Shown: positions 8,244 to 16,757, counted from the stretch's first letter. The stretch is 34,962 bases of DNA from Cricetibacter osteomyelitidis (GCF_004340985.1 NZ_SLYB01000025.1:1-34962), one strand, 5' to 3'. A program made the numbers and translations. The notes: generated by a model not told the origin, from the letters alone.

Positions 8244-8279
8244 TTCTGTAATATATTTTACAATTTAGCTATTACAGAA
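8244..8279. promoter_or_regulatory. 10-bp inverted repeat between pspB and sapA (candidate operator)
   Basis: TTCTGTAATA (8244-8253) and TATTACAGAA (8270-8279) are perfect inverted copies separated by 16 bp. A third half-site TTACA lies at 8258-8262. The whole divergent intergenic region is only 88 bp, so a bound dimer or tetramer could affect both the psp and the sap promoters. I cannot assign a regulator; no sigma54 -24/-12 element (GG-N10-GC) is evident. Confidence 0.45.
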
Positions 8280-8294
8280 TTCCACAATACGATA

Positions 8295-9998
8295 ATGATG
8301 TCTATAAATAAATATTTTTTCGCCCTGTTTATATTGTTTGCTACCGCATTTCAAGCGGCGGCTGCTCCGCGCGTACCTGAAATATTAACGCAAAACGGAC
8401 TGATTTATTGTACTAACGCCGCTGGGGTTTCTTTTAACCCGCAAACTGCCGATGCCGGCACTACCATGAATGTGGTGACGGAACAGATATATAACAAGTT
8501 ATTTGAGATAAAAAATAATTCGTCGCAAGTATCACCGGTGCTGGCGAAAAGTTATCGGATTTCAGCGGATGGTTTAACCATTACCATTGAATTGCGTCGC
8601 GGTGTAGCATTTCATCACACGCCTTGGTTTACGCCAACGCGGGATTTTAACGCTGATGATGTGTTATTTTCCTTAAACCGTATTCTCGGTGGGAATTCAG
8701 CTTTACCTGAATTGGATCTGCCGAAAGAAAGTTACACAAATCCGCAATATCGTATTTTTTATGAACAAGCGAAAAAGGTACGTTTTCCTTATTTCGACAG
8801 TATTCGGTTGAAAGATAAAATCAAATCCATTACCGCACTTTCGCCTTATACCGTGGAAATAAAATTAACCGTACCGGATGCTTCTATTTTGGCTCATTTG
8901 GCAAGTCAGTATGCCATCATTTTTTCCCAGGAATATGCGTTGCAGCTCAATGCGGATGACAATTTGGCTCAACTTGATCTTGAACCGGTAGGAACCGGAC
9001 CTTATCAGGTAAAAGATTATTTGCGTAATCAACATATTCGTTTAATTCGTCATGAAGATTACTGGGGCAAAAAACCGGCAATTAAAAATATGATTATTGA
9101 TTTATCCACGGAAAAAACCGGTCGTTTGGCAAAATTTTTTAATAATGAATGCCAAATTACCGCCTATCCGGAAGTGAGCCAATTAGGTTTATTAAATTTT
9201 TCACCGGAACAATTTAAGCTGGATAAGACTGATGGTATGAATTTGGCGTTTATTGCATTTAATTTTGAAAAAGAACGTATACGTGATATCAATTTACGCC
9301 AAGCTATTGCACAAAGTATTGATAGAAAAAGAATTATTAAGCATATTTATTATGATACGGCAACTGTTGCCAATTCCGTTATCCCAATGGTTTCCTGGGC
9401 GATACCGAATGATAAATATTTATTTGATTATGGCTATGATCCTGCTACGGCTAAAACCGTCTTAGCACCTCAGAATCTCACATTGAAGATGTGGGTAGTC
9501 GATGAGGAACAGGTGTATAATCCAGCCCCCGCTAAAATGGCGGAGCTAATCAAATTCGATTTGGCTCAGGTGGGAGTGAAATTACAAGTAAAAAGCGTTA
9601 CGCGTAATTATTTAGTGCAGCAGTTAAAGGCAAAAACTGCTGATTATGATTTGATTTTAACCGGTTGGGTTGCCGGAACATTAGATCCTGACACCTTTTT
9701 ACGACCGATCCTCAGTTGTAGCACCAAAGATGACGTAACTAATTTGGCGAACTGGTGTTTTTTGCCCTTTGATTCCATGTTGGATCTCGCTTTAATTCAT
9801 ACGCAGCAACAAAAACGAGCGGAAGATTACGGGTTGGCACAACGCATGATCTTTGCTCAATTACCTATTGTACCGATTGCAAATATGAAACGTTTGCTGG
9901 TTATCAATAATCGGGTGAAAGGTGTTGAATTAACGCCTTTTGGTAGTATTGCTTTTGAGAAATTGTCTTATGACAATAAATCCGGAGACAAACGATGA
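8295..9998 (+). CDS. sapA: SapA periplasmic peptide-binding protein
   Basis: 567 residues, the usual length of the family-5 extracellular solute-binding proteins. The signal peptide ends near AFQAAAA; the mature protein has hallmark segments such as LAKSYRISADGLTITIELR, DDVLFSLNRI, VGTGPYQVKDY and NLRQAIAQSIDRKRI. SapA binds peptides, and in Haemophilus also antimicrobial peptides and haem, delivering them to SapBCDF in the inner membrane. Two adjacent ATGs (8295, 8298) could start it, and no strong ribosome site is visible. It is the first gene of sapABCDF, overlapping sapB by four bases. Confidence 0.93.
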   Translation: MMSINKYFFALFILFATAFQAAAAPRVPEILTQNGLIYCTNAAGVSFNPQTADAGTTMNVVTEQIYNKLFEIKNNSSQVSPVLAKSYRISADGLTITIELRRGVAFHHTPWFTPTRDFNADDVLFSLNRILGGNSALPELDLPKESYTNPQYRIFYEQAKKVRFPYFDSIRLKDKIKSITALSPYTVEIKLTVPDASILAHLASQYAIIFSQEYALQLNADDNLAQLDLEPVGTGPYQVKDYLRNQHIRLIRHEDYWGKKPAIKNMIIDLSTEKTGRLAKFFNNECQITAYPEVSQLGLLNFSPEQFKLDKTDGMNLAFIAFNFEKERIRDINLRQAIAQSIDRKRIIKHIYYDTATVANSVIPMVSWAIPNDKYLFDYGYDPATAKTVLAPQNLTLKMWVVDEEQVYNPAPAKMAELIKFDLAQVGVKLQVKSVTRNYLVQQLKAKTADYDLILTGWVAGTLDPDTFLRPILSCSTKDDVTNLANWCFLPFDSMLDLALIHTQQQKRAEDYGLAQRMIFAQLPIVPIANMKRLLVINNRVKGVELTPFGSIAFEKLSYDNKSGDKR

Positions 9999-10960
9999 TC
10001 CGCGCTTTATTACGTCATGCACTACTGATTATGATTAGTCTGCTTGCCTTGTCTTTTATCAGTTACATTATTTTAATGCGTGATCCGCTGAACGCAGAAT
10101 TGGCGCAACCGCGCTTTTATTCAGGTTATGTTAATTATGTTAATGGCTTACTACACGGTGATTTAGGCATCACTTATAGCGGCGGCGATTCGTTATTAAC
10201 CTTAATTTTTACCGTATTGCCGCCGACTATTGAGCTTTGCATAGCCAGTATGTTGCTTGCGGTATTATTAGGTATCCCGTTAGGCATTATCGGTGCGGTG
10301 AATCGACAAAATTTTGTAGGCAAAAGCATAAGTGCGGTCTCTTCTTTGGGACTTTCCGTACCGGTATTCTGGGTTGCTCCTTTATTAATGTATTTTTCGG
10401 CTATTTATGATTGGGAAATTTCATCGGTAGGGCAGTTTAATTTACTATATGAAATCAAGCCTATCACCGGTTTTGCGATTATTGACGTGTGGTTTATGGA
10501 TGAAGATTATCGACTTAAAGTTATTCAAAATGTACTGCAACATTTGGCATTGCCGACTATCGTCTTAATGATTTCTCCGACGATGGAAGTAACCCGGTTT
10601 ATCCAGCAACGGGCGGAAACGGTATTTAATCAAAATTATGTTAAAGTGGAAGTAACGCGCGGTTGGTCAACGCTAAAAATTTTACGCAAACGTATTTTGC
10701 GTAATACGTTGCCTTTGTTAGTGCCGGAATTTGCACGTATTTTTGCTTTGGTCTTTGCTTACAGTATGTTGATTGAAAATATTATCGGCTGGCCGGGCAT
10801 CGGGCGTTGGATTATTGATGCAGTAAGTCAGCAGGATTATAACAGTATTTCGGCGGGCGTGGTGGTTATCGGTTCGTTAATGATTTGCATTAATGTGGTG
10901 ACTAATGTAACGACATTCATGTTGGATCCGTTTAATAGGAAAGGTTGGTATGCAAGATAG
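9995..10960 (+). CDS. sapB: SapB inner membrane permease
   Basis: 321 residues with about six membrane helices and the binding-protein-dependent permease signature near residues 210-245 (VTRGWSTLKILRKRILRNTLP), the loop that docks to the ATPases. It starts inside the sapA stop (ATGA overlap), implying translational coupling. It should pair with SapC to form the peptide channel. The reported linkage of Sap to potassium uptake and putrescine export in enterobacteria is known for the family but not visible here. Confidence 0.93.
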   Translation: MIRALLRHALLIMISLLALSFISYIILMRDPLNAELAQPRFYSGYVNYVNGLLHGDLGITYSGGDSLLTLIFTVLPPTIELCIASMLLAVLLGIPLGIIGAVNRQNFVGKSISAVSSLGLSVPVFWVAPLLMYFSAIYDWEISSVGQFNLLYEIKPITGFAIIDVWFMDEDYRLKVIQNVLQHLALPTIVLMISPTMEVTRFIQQRAETVFNQNYVKVEVTRGWSTLKILRKRILRNTLPLLVPEFARIFALVFAYSMLIENIIGWPGIGRWIIDAVSQQDYNSISAGVVVIGSLMICINVVTNVTTFMLDPFNRKGWYAR

Positions 10961-11837
10961 AGAACCCGACGAGTTTCGCCAAAGTGCGGCATTAATCGGT
11001 TTATGGCATACATTCCGCCGTAACCGCATTGCGTTATTCAGCTTTTATGCATTTATTTTATTTATTTTGACCGCACTTTTTGGCGCATTTGTCGCACCGT
11101 ATTCGGCGGATATGCAGTTTGTCGGACGTGAATTGACTCCGCCGTCGTGGTTTAGTAACGGTCAAGTTGCCTTTTTTTTCGGCACGGATGATATTGGACG
11201 AGATGTATTCAGTCGCTTAATTAACGGATTCCGCTATACTTTTGGCGGAGCATTGATCGTGGTCTTTTTCACAGCAGTAATCGGCGGTATTTTAGGTATC
11301 GCGACCGGTATGGGACGGGGGGCAAAATCACAGATTTTAGGTCATTTTCTTGATGCATTTTTATCTACGCCGATTTTGTTAATTGCCATTATTATTGCCA
11401 CCTTAATGCAACCAAGCCTGCTTAATGCCATGTTAGCAATTTTTCTCGCATTATTACCGCACTTTGTACACGAAATTTATCAGGCTATTCAAAAAGAACT
11501 CAATAAAGAATACGTAATGATGCTGAGATTGGACGGTGCAACCAATAAAAGTTTATTGAAAGAAGCCGTCCTGCCGAATATTGCGGTGCCTTATATTAAA
11601 GAAGTATCCCGTGCATTTACTATTGCACTGCTTGATATTAGTGCACTGAGTTTTATTGCATTGGGAGCCCAAAGTCCGCTACCGGAGTGGGGGACCATGT
11701 TACGCGATGCCATTCCGTTAATTTATCTTGCACCTTGGACTGTTTTTTTACCGGGCATCATATTGATTACCACGATTTTAGTTGTAATTATTCTGGGTAA
11801 CGGTCTGTGCAAAGCGATCAATCAATATTATGAATAG
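10950..11837 (+). CDS. sapC: SapC inner membrane permease
   Basis: 295 residues, OppC/DppC-like: an N-terminal cytoplasmic stretch ([14 protein letters not shown]), a periplasmic loop with [16 protein letters not shown], typical of the DppC family, then several membrane helices and the ATPase-docking loop near [20 protein letters not shown]. It overlaps the sapB end by 11 bases. It forms a heterodimer with SapB. Confidence 0.93.
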   Translation: MQDREPDEFRQSAALIGLWHTFRRNRIALFSFYAFILFILTALFGAFVAPYSADMQFVGRELTPPSWFSNGQVAFFFGTDDIGRDVFSRLINGFRYTFGGALIVVFFTAVIGGILGIATGMGRGAKSQILGHFLDAFLSTPILLIAIIIATLMQPSLLNAMLAIFLALLPHFVHEIYQAIQKELNKEYVMMLRLDGATNKSLLKEAVLPNIAVPYIKEVSRAFTIALLDISALSFIALGAQSPLPEWGTMLRDAIPLIYLAPWTVFLPGIILITTILVVIILGNGLCKAINQYYE

Positions 11838-11848
11838 GAGATAATACT

Positions 11849-12907
11849 GTGGCGTTATTAGATATTCGTAATTTGACCATTAAGATCCAAACGGAAGTCG
11901 GCAGCGTTAAAGTGGTAGATAATGTCAGTTTAACCTTGAACGAAGCTGAAATCCGCGGTTTGGTGGGTGATACGGGCTCGGGTAAAAGTTTGATCGCTAA
12001 GGTTATTTGTAATGCGGCTAAAGATTCTTGGATTATCACGGCAGACCGTTTTCGTTTTAACGACGTGGAATTACTGAAACTCAGTCCCAATAAACGACGT
12101 AAGTTGGTGGGAAAAGAGATCTCAATGATATTCCAAAATCCCCAGGCAAATCTGGATCCCAGTAAAACCATCGGTAAGCAAATTATTCAGCATATACCGG
12201 CGTGGACATTCAAGGGCAAATGGTGGCATTGGTTCGGCTGGAAAAAACGGCGTGCAGTGGAATTATTACACCGTGTAGGGATTAAGGATCATAAAGATAT
12301 TATGAATAGCTACCCTTATGAAATTACCGAAGGGGAAGCTCAAAAAGTGATGATTGCCATTGCGGTGGCCAATCAACCGCGTTTATTGATTGCCGACGAA
12401 CCGACACATTCCGTCGAGTTTGCCACACAAGAACAAATTTTCCGATTGCTTTCCAGTATGAATCAAAATCAGGGGACGGCAGTGTTATTGGCAAGTAACG
12501 ATATTATCAGTATCAGCGAATGGTGTGATAGCTTTACAGTGCTTTATTGCGGACAAAATGCGGAATCCGGCCCGGTGGATAGTATTTTGCAAAGTCCGCA
12601 TCATCCTTATACGCAAGCCTTGTTGCATGCAGTGCCGGATTTTAGCCAACCGTTACCGCCAAAAAGCAAACTTAGCACTTTAAAAGGGACTATTCCGTTA
12701 TTGGAACAACTGCCGATCGGGTGCCGGCTTGGTCCGCGTTGTCCTTTTGCTCAACGGGAATGTGTTGTAAAACCGGCATTAAGACGAATTAAACAACATG
12801 AATTTGCCTGCCATTACCCGCTGAATTTGCGGGAACATGGCAATTTATTGAAAGAGCCTAAAGAAAGCCCGTTAACATTACCGGAAACCGAAGTGAAGGT
12901 GGGATGA
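11849..12907 (+). CDS. sapD: SapD ABC transporter ATPase
   Basis: 352 residues. Walker A GDTGSGKS at residues 40-47, Q-loop [15 protein letters not shown], the SapD-type signature TEGEAQKV instead of LSGGQ, and Walker [15 protein letters not shown]-terminal oligopeptide-transporter extension carries cysteines in [14 protein letters not shown]. The GTG start is supported by TAGGAG eight bases upstream and by the SapD-like N-terminus MALLDIRNL. It is the more canonical of the two ATPases that power the Sap transporter. Confidence 0.92.
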   Translation: MALLDIRNLTIKIQTEVGSVKVVDNVSLTLNEAEIRGLVGDTGSGKSLIAKVICNAAKDSWIITADRFRFNDVELLKLSPNKRRKLVGKEISMIFQNPQANLDPSKTIGKQIIQHIPAWTFKGKWWHWFGWKKRRAVELLHRVGIKDHKDIMNSYPYEITEGEAQKVMIAIAVANQPRLLIADEPTHSVEFATQEQIFRLLSSMNQNQGTAVLLASNDIISISEWCDSFTVLYCGQNAESGPVDSILQSPHHPYTQALLHAVPDFSQPLPPKSKLSTLKGTIPLLEQLPIGCRLGPRCPFAQRECVVKPALRRIKQHEFACHYPLNLREHGNLLKEPKESPLTLPETEVKVG

Positions 12908-12908
12908 T

Positions 12909-13718
12909 ATGATACCATTATTACAAGTTGAAGACCTCACAAAATATTTTCCGAGCGGTATATTCGGTAATCGTCAATTTCTGGCTGTACAGAATGTGAG
13001 CTTCACACTTGAAGCTAAAAAAACCTTAGCTATTATCGGTAATAACGGTTCGGGCAAATCTACCTTGGTAAAAATGATTGCAGGACTAACCGAACCGACA
13101 TCGGGCAAAATTTTTCTAAATGGCACCGCACTTTCCTTTGGGGATAATCACTTTCGTTCAAAGCATATCCGTATGCTATTCCAAGATCCTAATTCCGCAT
13201 TTAATGCCAGATTGAATGTCGGACAGATTTTAGACGCACCACTGAGATTACTTACTGACTTGGATGAAGATTTACGTAATGAAAAGATCTTTAGAATGTT
13301 GCAAATGGTCGGATTGTATCCTGATCATGCTAATGTCAAAATCGGCACAATGTCGGTAAGCCAAAAACAACGGGTTGCATTAGCCAGAGCATTAATTGTG
13401 GAACCTAAAATAGTCATTGCGGATGACAGCTTGAACGCCCTTGATATGTCCGTCCGAACTCAATTGACCAACTTAATGATGGAATTACAGGAACGTTTTG
13501 ATTTGTCATATATTTATGTCGGCCAACATATCGGCATTATTAAACATATCGCAGATGAAGTGTTAGTGATGAACGATGGCATGATGCTAGAATACGGCAC
13601 AACAAAAGAAATCTTAAGCAATCCGCAAAATGATATTACACGCCGTTTAGTCGAAGGCTTTTTCGGACATAAATTAGATGAAAGTGCTTGGGCGGTGGAT
13701 TATGCCAAATTCATGTAG
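12909..13718 (+). CDS. sapF: SapF ABC transporter ATPase
   Basis: 269 residues. Walker A GNNGSGKS at residues 44-51 is intact. The signature reads MSVSQKQR rather than LSGGQ, and the residue after the Walker B aspartate is Asp, not Glu ([11 protein letters not shown]), so this ATPase site looks catalytically weak; the switch His survives in [10 protein letters not shown]. SapD would then supply the main hydrolysis. The start lies 1 bp after the sapD stop, so the two are coupled. It is the last sap gene; no sapZ-like frame follows, as it does in H. influenzae, and the next element is an insertion sequence. Confidence 0.9.
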   Translation: MIPLLQVEDLTKYFPSGIFGNRQFLAVQNVSFTLEAKKTLAIIGNNGSGKSTLVKMIAGLTEPTSGKIFLNGTALSFGDNHFRSKHIRMLFQDPNSAFNARLNVGQILDAPLRLLTDLDEDLRNEKIFRMLQMVGLYPDHANVKIGTMSVSQKQRVALARALIVEPKIVIADDSLNALDMSVRTQLTNLMMELQERFDLSYIYVGQHIGIIKHIADEVLVMNDGMMLEYGTTKEILSNPQNDITRRLVEGFFGHKLDESAWAVDYAKFM

Positions 13719-13720
13719 CA

Positions 13721-13772
13721 AAAGTGCGGTCGGTTTTGGGGAATTTACCTGATTCTCCTCTAAAACCGACCG
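13721..13772 (+). terminator. sap operon terminator built on an uptake word
   Basis: CGGTCGGTTTT (13727-13737) pairs perfectly with AAAACCGACCG (13762-13772). The left arm begins inside AAAGTGCGGT (13721-13730), two bases after the sapF stop. The loop is long (24 nt) and no T-run follows, so intrinsic termination is possible but not certain. Confidence 0.55.
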
Positions 13773-13876
13773 TTAGCAAAAACAAGCAGTTAAAAAAAGC
13801 GGCATAAAGGACAAATGTAATGGTCAAAAGTCCGTTCCCCCCTTATTCTAAGCGGATTTAACGGACTTCAAAGTAT

Positions 13877-14789
13877 ATGAATCAAAAAATGTATTCATTG
13901 TGGTAGTTCTCATACACAAAAATATGGTATAGCCCGCAGCAAACAACGATACAAATGCAACGATTGCCATCGACAATTTCAAGGGGGCTATCGCCTTTCA
14001 GATGAAATCATTTGGCGTGAGTATGTTTATGCCAATCAGTCATTAAAAACGCTCGCTAATAAGTATGGTTGTTCACCTAAAACAATCCAAAGACGACTCA
14101 AAAATTATCCGCTCAAACTAACACCGCCAATCGCTTCAGAGGTCGTATTATTGATGGATACCACCTACTGGAAGCGTGATTTTGGCGTAATGTTGTTTAA
14201 AGATTTTTATACCGGTAGAAACCTACTTAAGTTTTATGTCAAAAATGAGACTAACGCATTGTATTTAAAAGGAATATCCTTATTACAAGCACAAGGATTC
14301 ACTATCAAGGCAGTGGTGTGTGATGGGCGGTTAGGGCTTATTAAAGGGTTAAATGCGATTCCGTGCCAAATGTGTCAATTTCATCAGCTCAAGATTATTC
14401 AAAGATACCTTTCAAAGCGTCCTAAAGCCTTACCGGCACAGCAATTATGGTTTATCGCCAATTTGCTCTCGGTATCAACATTAACGCAATTTAGCGACTA
14501 TTTGGCTGCTTGGTTTGATGAGTGGGAAGATTATCTGAATGAACGCAATATTAACCCGGAAACCGGCAAATCACACTATACGCACCGACGGCTTAGAAGT
14601 GCTTATCGAAGTCTAAAAACGCACCTTAATATGTTGTTTACTTATCAGACATATCCTGAATTTAATATTCCCAAAACATCTAATAAAATTGAAGGCTGCT
14701 TCGCTCATTTGAAGCAAAAATTACGTTCGCATAATGGGTTATCAAAGGCTCAAAAGCAGAAAATTATTGATGATATTTTAGGTGTTTAA
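13877..14789 (+). pseudogene. IS256-like transposase, zinc-ribbon type, frameshifted near the start
   Basis: The frame open from 13881 to 14789 encodes a CIHC...CNDC zinc ribbon (from 13890), a DNA-binding helix region (SLKTLANKYGCSPKTIQRRL) and a DDE core: Asp in LLMDTTYW, Asp in VVCDGRLG and Glu in NKIEGCFAHLK. It has no usable start codon before the internal TTG/ATG at 14151-14156, which would discard the zinc ribbon. An ATG at 13877 lies one frame off and stops at once. Removing one A from the six-A tract at 13884-13889 joins them into MNQKCIHCGSSHTQKYG..., about 303 residues. This is therefore a one-base insertion in a homopolymer: a true mutation, a slippage-controlled start, a frameshift signal or a sequencing error. 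Confidence 0.8.
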
Positions 14790-14818
14790 GTTAAAGAGAA
14801 TGGTCAAAATAGGTTGTA

Positions 14819-14887
14819 TTTTGACCATTACATTTGTCCTTTATGAGAGTTCGTCTCTAAAAAACCATTACATTTGTCCTTTATGCC
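14819..14887. repeat. Duplicated right end of the IS256-like element
   Basis: The inner copy (14819-14845) is a perfect 27-bp inverted match to 13803-13829. After 19 bp a second, 23-bp copy (14865-14887) forms the true outer end next to the target duplication. Confidence 0.85.
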
Positions 14888-14907
14888 AAAAAAGCTGAAA
14901 AATTTGG

Positions 14908-15612
14908 CTATTTCACATTATCAAACGCCAATCCGCCTTTATTCATCAGCGTTTGCGGAATGATGTTGACGGCTTTTTTGGCTTGCAGCATTACCGCTGT
15001 TTCTTTCAAATAGCTTTGAAAATGCAGGGTTTGTCGGTGTTGCTGATAGGCCGGTTCGCTTGCGTAAATTTCAAAAAAATACCAGCGGTTCGGTTCCTCT
15101 TTGGCGGTGGCGGCGTAAATAGCACGTACGCCGTCTTCTACGTTCAGCGACTGCACCATTTCATCACGCACAATGCGGGCAAATGCCTGATTATGCTCGG
15201 GCTTCACGTTCACAATCACCAAATTGGTCAGCGTATCCGCCGTTTGCTCGACTTTTTTATCGCCCAAAAATTGAGGAAGCAGTTCGATTTTCTTTTTATG
15301 TTCGGTCAGAATCTGCGGCGAGGCGGTTAAAAATGCCTTGTATTGCGGCGATTTTAGGTGCTTTTGATAAGCGGCTTCATCGGCGTAAATTTCCGCCATA
15401 TAGTTAAATTCTTTACCTTTAACCGAATACATCGCCAGTGTGCCTGCCTCGTCTGTAACGGAAGTGCGGATATTGTGTTCGCCGATTTGGTTGTAACGTG
15501 CGGCTTGCGACGGCTGCACGCCCAGCTCGAACAGGTTGAACACGGGCGCAGCGTGGGCAGCGAGCGAGAGGGTAAGGGCCGCGGCGGCGGTGAGGGTTTT
15601 CAGCGGTGTCAT
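14908..15612 (-). CDS. Exported protein with two antibiotic-biosynthesis-monooxygenase (ABM) folds
   Basis: 234 residues. The first 22 (ending LAAHA) are a Sec signal peptide, so the protein should be periplasmic. The mature part holds two ABM-like ferredoxin folds in tandem, about residues 25-120 and 128-222, each with the pattern FELGVQP/VNVKPEH, a central tyrosine-rich strand (YMAEIYADEAAYQKHLKSP and WYFFEIYASEPAYQQHRQT) and a closing F(K/L)..SP/LHFQSYL. ABM proteins include small cofactor-free quinol monooxygenases and haem-degrading enzymes; two fused copies resemble an internal dimer. AAGGAGAG precedes the ATG. No operator palindrome lies upstream, and the element at 14887 removed whatever followed its stop. 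Confidence 0.75.
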   Translation of the reverse strand: MTPLKTLTAAAALTLSLAAHAAPVFNLFELGVQPSQAARYNQIGEHNIRTSVTDEAGTLAMYSVKGKEFNYMAEIYADEAAYQKHLKSPQYKAFLTASPQILTEHKKKIELLPQFLGDKKVEQTADTLTNLVIVNVKPEHNQAFARIVRDEMVQSLNVEDGVRAIYAATAKEEPNRWYFFEIYASEPAYQQHRQTLHFQSYLKETAVMLQAKKAVNIIPQTLMNKGGLAFDNVK

Positions 15613-15640
15613 TGTTTCTCTCCTTGTTTTGGTTATAGTA

Positions 15641-15665
15641 CTGTCTAAAAAGTTTCAGACGGCAT
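15641..15665 (-). terminator. Neisseria-type uptake-sequence hairpin (perfect 12-mer)
   Basis: TTCAGACGGCAT at 15654-15665 is the exact complement of the Neisseria 12-mer uptake sequence. A degenerate partner (CTGTCTAAA, 15641-15649) pairs with TTTCAGACGG to give a stem with one bulge. It lies between the YciI-like gene and the ABM gene. Confidence 0.75.
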
Positions 15666-15671
15666 TGTATA

Positions 15672-15719
15672 AAAGTGCGGTCGGTTTCGGGGGAATTTTT
15701 GCCGAAAATCCGACCGCTT
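15672..15719 (-). terminator. Hairpin extending a Pasteurellaceae uptake word
   Basis: AAAGTGCGGT (15672-15681) leads into a stem GCGGTCGG (15677-15684) with CCGACCGC (15710-15717), continued by TTTCGG with CCGAAA after a small bulge. It directly follows the stop of the YciI-like gene, only 7 bp from the Neisseria-type hairpin. Confidence 0.65.
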
Positions 15720-15727
15720 GCAAGTCG

Positions 15728-16027
15728 TTAATTGCCTTTAAACTGTGCGATGTGTTCCGCCACAAAATTGGCTTGGAAATCACGCACGGTGTAGCGTGCC
15801 AAATTCGGGTAATAGACATCTTCCGCCAAAATCGCTTCCAGCATTTCACGGCTGGCGGCTTGTGCCACAATCACACCAGCGTGGGCTTGATCGCGGTACG
15901 GGCCGATAATCAGAAAATTACCTGCTTGAGCGAATTTGCCGAACCACGCACGGTGAGCGGTCAGCATTTCATCGGCTTTATCGGCAGGGATGTTGTCGCT
16001 ATCCAATACAATATCAATTAAATACAT
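15728..16027 (-). CDS. YciI-like protein
   Basis: 99 residues in a single compact alpha/beta domain of the YCII family, related in fold to the ABM proteins. The conserved His is H25 (LTAHRAWFGKFAQAG), followed by the GP turn (LIIGPYRD) and the acidic LAEDVYYPN stretch. Members are small dimers with a His-Asp pair suggested as active site; functions are mostly unknown. AAGGAG precedes the ATG and only 10 bp separate it from the upstream oxidoreductase gene, so the two form an operon. Confidence 0.8.
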   Translation of the reverse strand: MYLIDIVLDSDNIPADKADEMLTAHRAWFGKFAQAGNFLIIGPYRDQAHAGVIVAQAASREMLEAILAEDVYYPNLARYTVRDFQANFVAEHIAQFKGN

Positions 16028-16037
16028 TTGCTGCTCC

Positions 16038-16607
16038 TTATTGCGGTTGACGGGTGGAAACGCCTTTTACATTGCTGCCTTTGGCGGATTGCAGGCGTTC
16101 GATGACTTGCCGTTGCCATTCTTGCAAGCCCTCATCGCTCACCGCATTGGAGCTGGTGAAAAACAGCGGCTGATTGTAAGTGAAACTGGTGTAGTAGGCA
16201 CTGGCTTCCAGCGGGGCAAGCACTTCCGCACCGGTGTAACGAACCAAGCCGTCATGTTGGTAGGTGGAATCCGCTGCACCTGCGGCGGCGATAATCTGCA
16301 ACTCTTTGCCCGCAAAAGCAAAACCGCCTTCGCCAAACGCCCAGCCGTATTGCCACACGCTGTTCATATAGGCTTTTAACATCGGCGTGAGGTTGAACCA
16401 GTGAATCGGGAACAAATAAACAATGCGATCGGCACGCTCGTGGGCGGCTTTTTCCGCTTCCACATCAATGGCGGTAAAATCCTTGCCGTACAGCACGTCG
16501 ATATTGCGGATTTCCACATCCTGCAGGCTGCCAGCGGCTTCCGCCAAGGCTTTAATCACACGGGATTGGGCAAAATTCGGGTGAGAGACAACTAATAATG
16601 TTTTCAT
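16038..16607 (-). CDS. Flavodoxin-fold NAD(P)H oxidoreductase (KefF/MdaB-like)
   Basis: 189 residues. The start TLLVVSHPNFAQSRVIKAL is the flavin phosphate-binding loop of the NAD(P)H dehydrogenase (quinone) family, and FPIHWFNLTPMLKAYMNSVW is the conserved cofactor/substrate segment; LQIIAAAGAADSTYQHDG follows. These enzymes reduce quinones or other electrophiles by two electrons using FMN or FAD. AAGGAAA precedes the ATG. An AACTTTAAGTT palindrome begins 95 bp upstream of the start, spaced like the one before the SDR gene, so control by the divergent LysR protein is likely. First gene of the operon with the YciI-like gene. Confidence 0.85.
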   Translation of the reverse strand: MKTLLVVSHPNFAQSRVIKALAEAAGSLQDVEIRNIDVLYGKDFTAIDVEAEKAAHERADRIVYLFPIHWFNLTPMLKAYMNSVWQYGWAFGEGGFAFAGKELQIIAAAGAADSTYQHDGLVRYTGAEVLAPLEASAYYTSFTYNQPLFFTSSNAVSDEGLQEWQRQVIERLQSAKGSNVKGVSTRQPQ

Positions 16608-16701
16608 TTGAATTTCCTTTTTTAATTCAGTTTGTGGTTTCGATGAGGGCTATTTTATTGTTTTCACGGATAAGAAAAAGTCGATAAAAAGAATATCTCT
16701 T

Positions 16702-16716
16702 GTAACTTTAAGTTGA
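16702..16716. promoter_or_regulatory. Candidate LysR operator upstream of the oxidoreductase operon
   Basis: GTAACTTTAAGTTGA, with perfect arms AACTT and AAGTT around a central T, followed by AAATAA. It shares AAGTTGAAAA with the two sites beside lysR and lies about 95 bp before the oxidoreductase start. Confidence 0.6.
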
Positions 16717-16722
16717 AAATAA

Positions 16723-16757
16723 GTCCGTCTGAAAGCAATTTGATTTTCAGATGGCAT
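16723..16757 (-). terminator. Terminator from degenerate Neisseria uptake sequences
   Basis: CCGTCTGAAA (16725-16734) pairs with TTTCAGATGG (16745-16754), ten pairs including one G-U. The right arm is an 11/12 match to the Neisseria 12-mer (16746-16757). It lies after the esterase stop on the minus strand. Confidence 0.65.

Larger units (their letters stand above)
13801..14887 (+). mobile_element. IS256-like insertion sequence (zinc-ribbon transposase type)
   Basis: The outer ends at 13801-13823 and 14865-14887 are perfect 23-bp inverted repeats beginning GGCATAAAGGACAAATGTAA. They are flanked by an exact 8-bp target duplication, AAAAAAGC (13793-13800 and 14888-14895). A second, internal right end lies at 14819-14845. 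The 1087-bp unit encodes one transposase, now frameshifted at its start. The insertion sits between the sap terminator and the 3' end of a monooxygenase-fold gene, only 20 bp after the stop codon of the latter. Confidence 0.9.

Noticed and set aside
8247-8262. TGTAATATATTTTACA as a TyrR box
   Set aside because: The half-sites are 2 bp too close for the TGTAAA-N6-TTTACA consensus, and no aromatic amino-acid gene is nearby.
14846-14864. AGAG-TTCGT-CTCT mini-hairpin between the two IS right ends
   Set aside because: The stem is only four pairs, below what supports a feature.
15358-16021. Plus-strand open frames across the ABM and YciI genes
   Set aside because: They are shadows of G+C-rich coding DNA; the minus-strand genes have signal peptides, motifs and ribosome sites.
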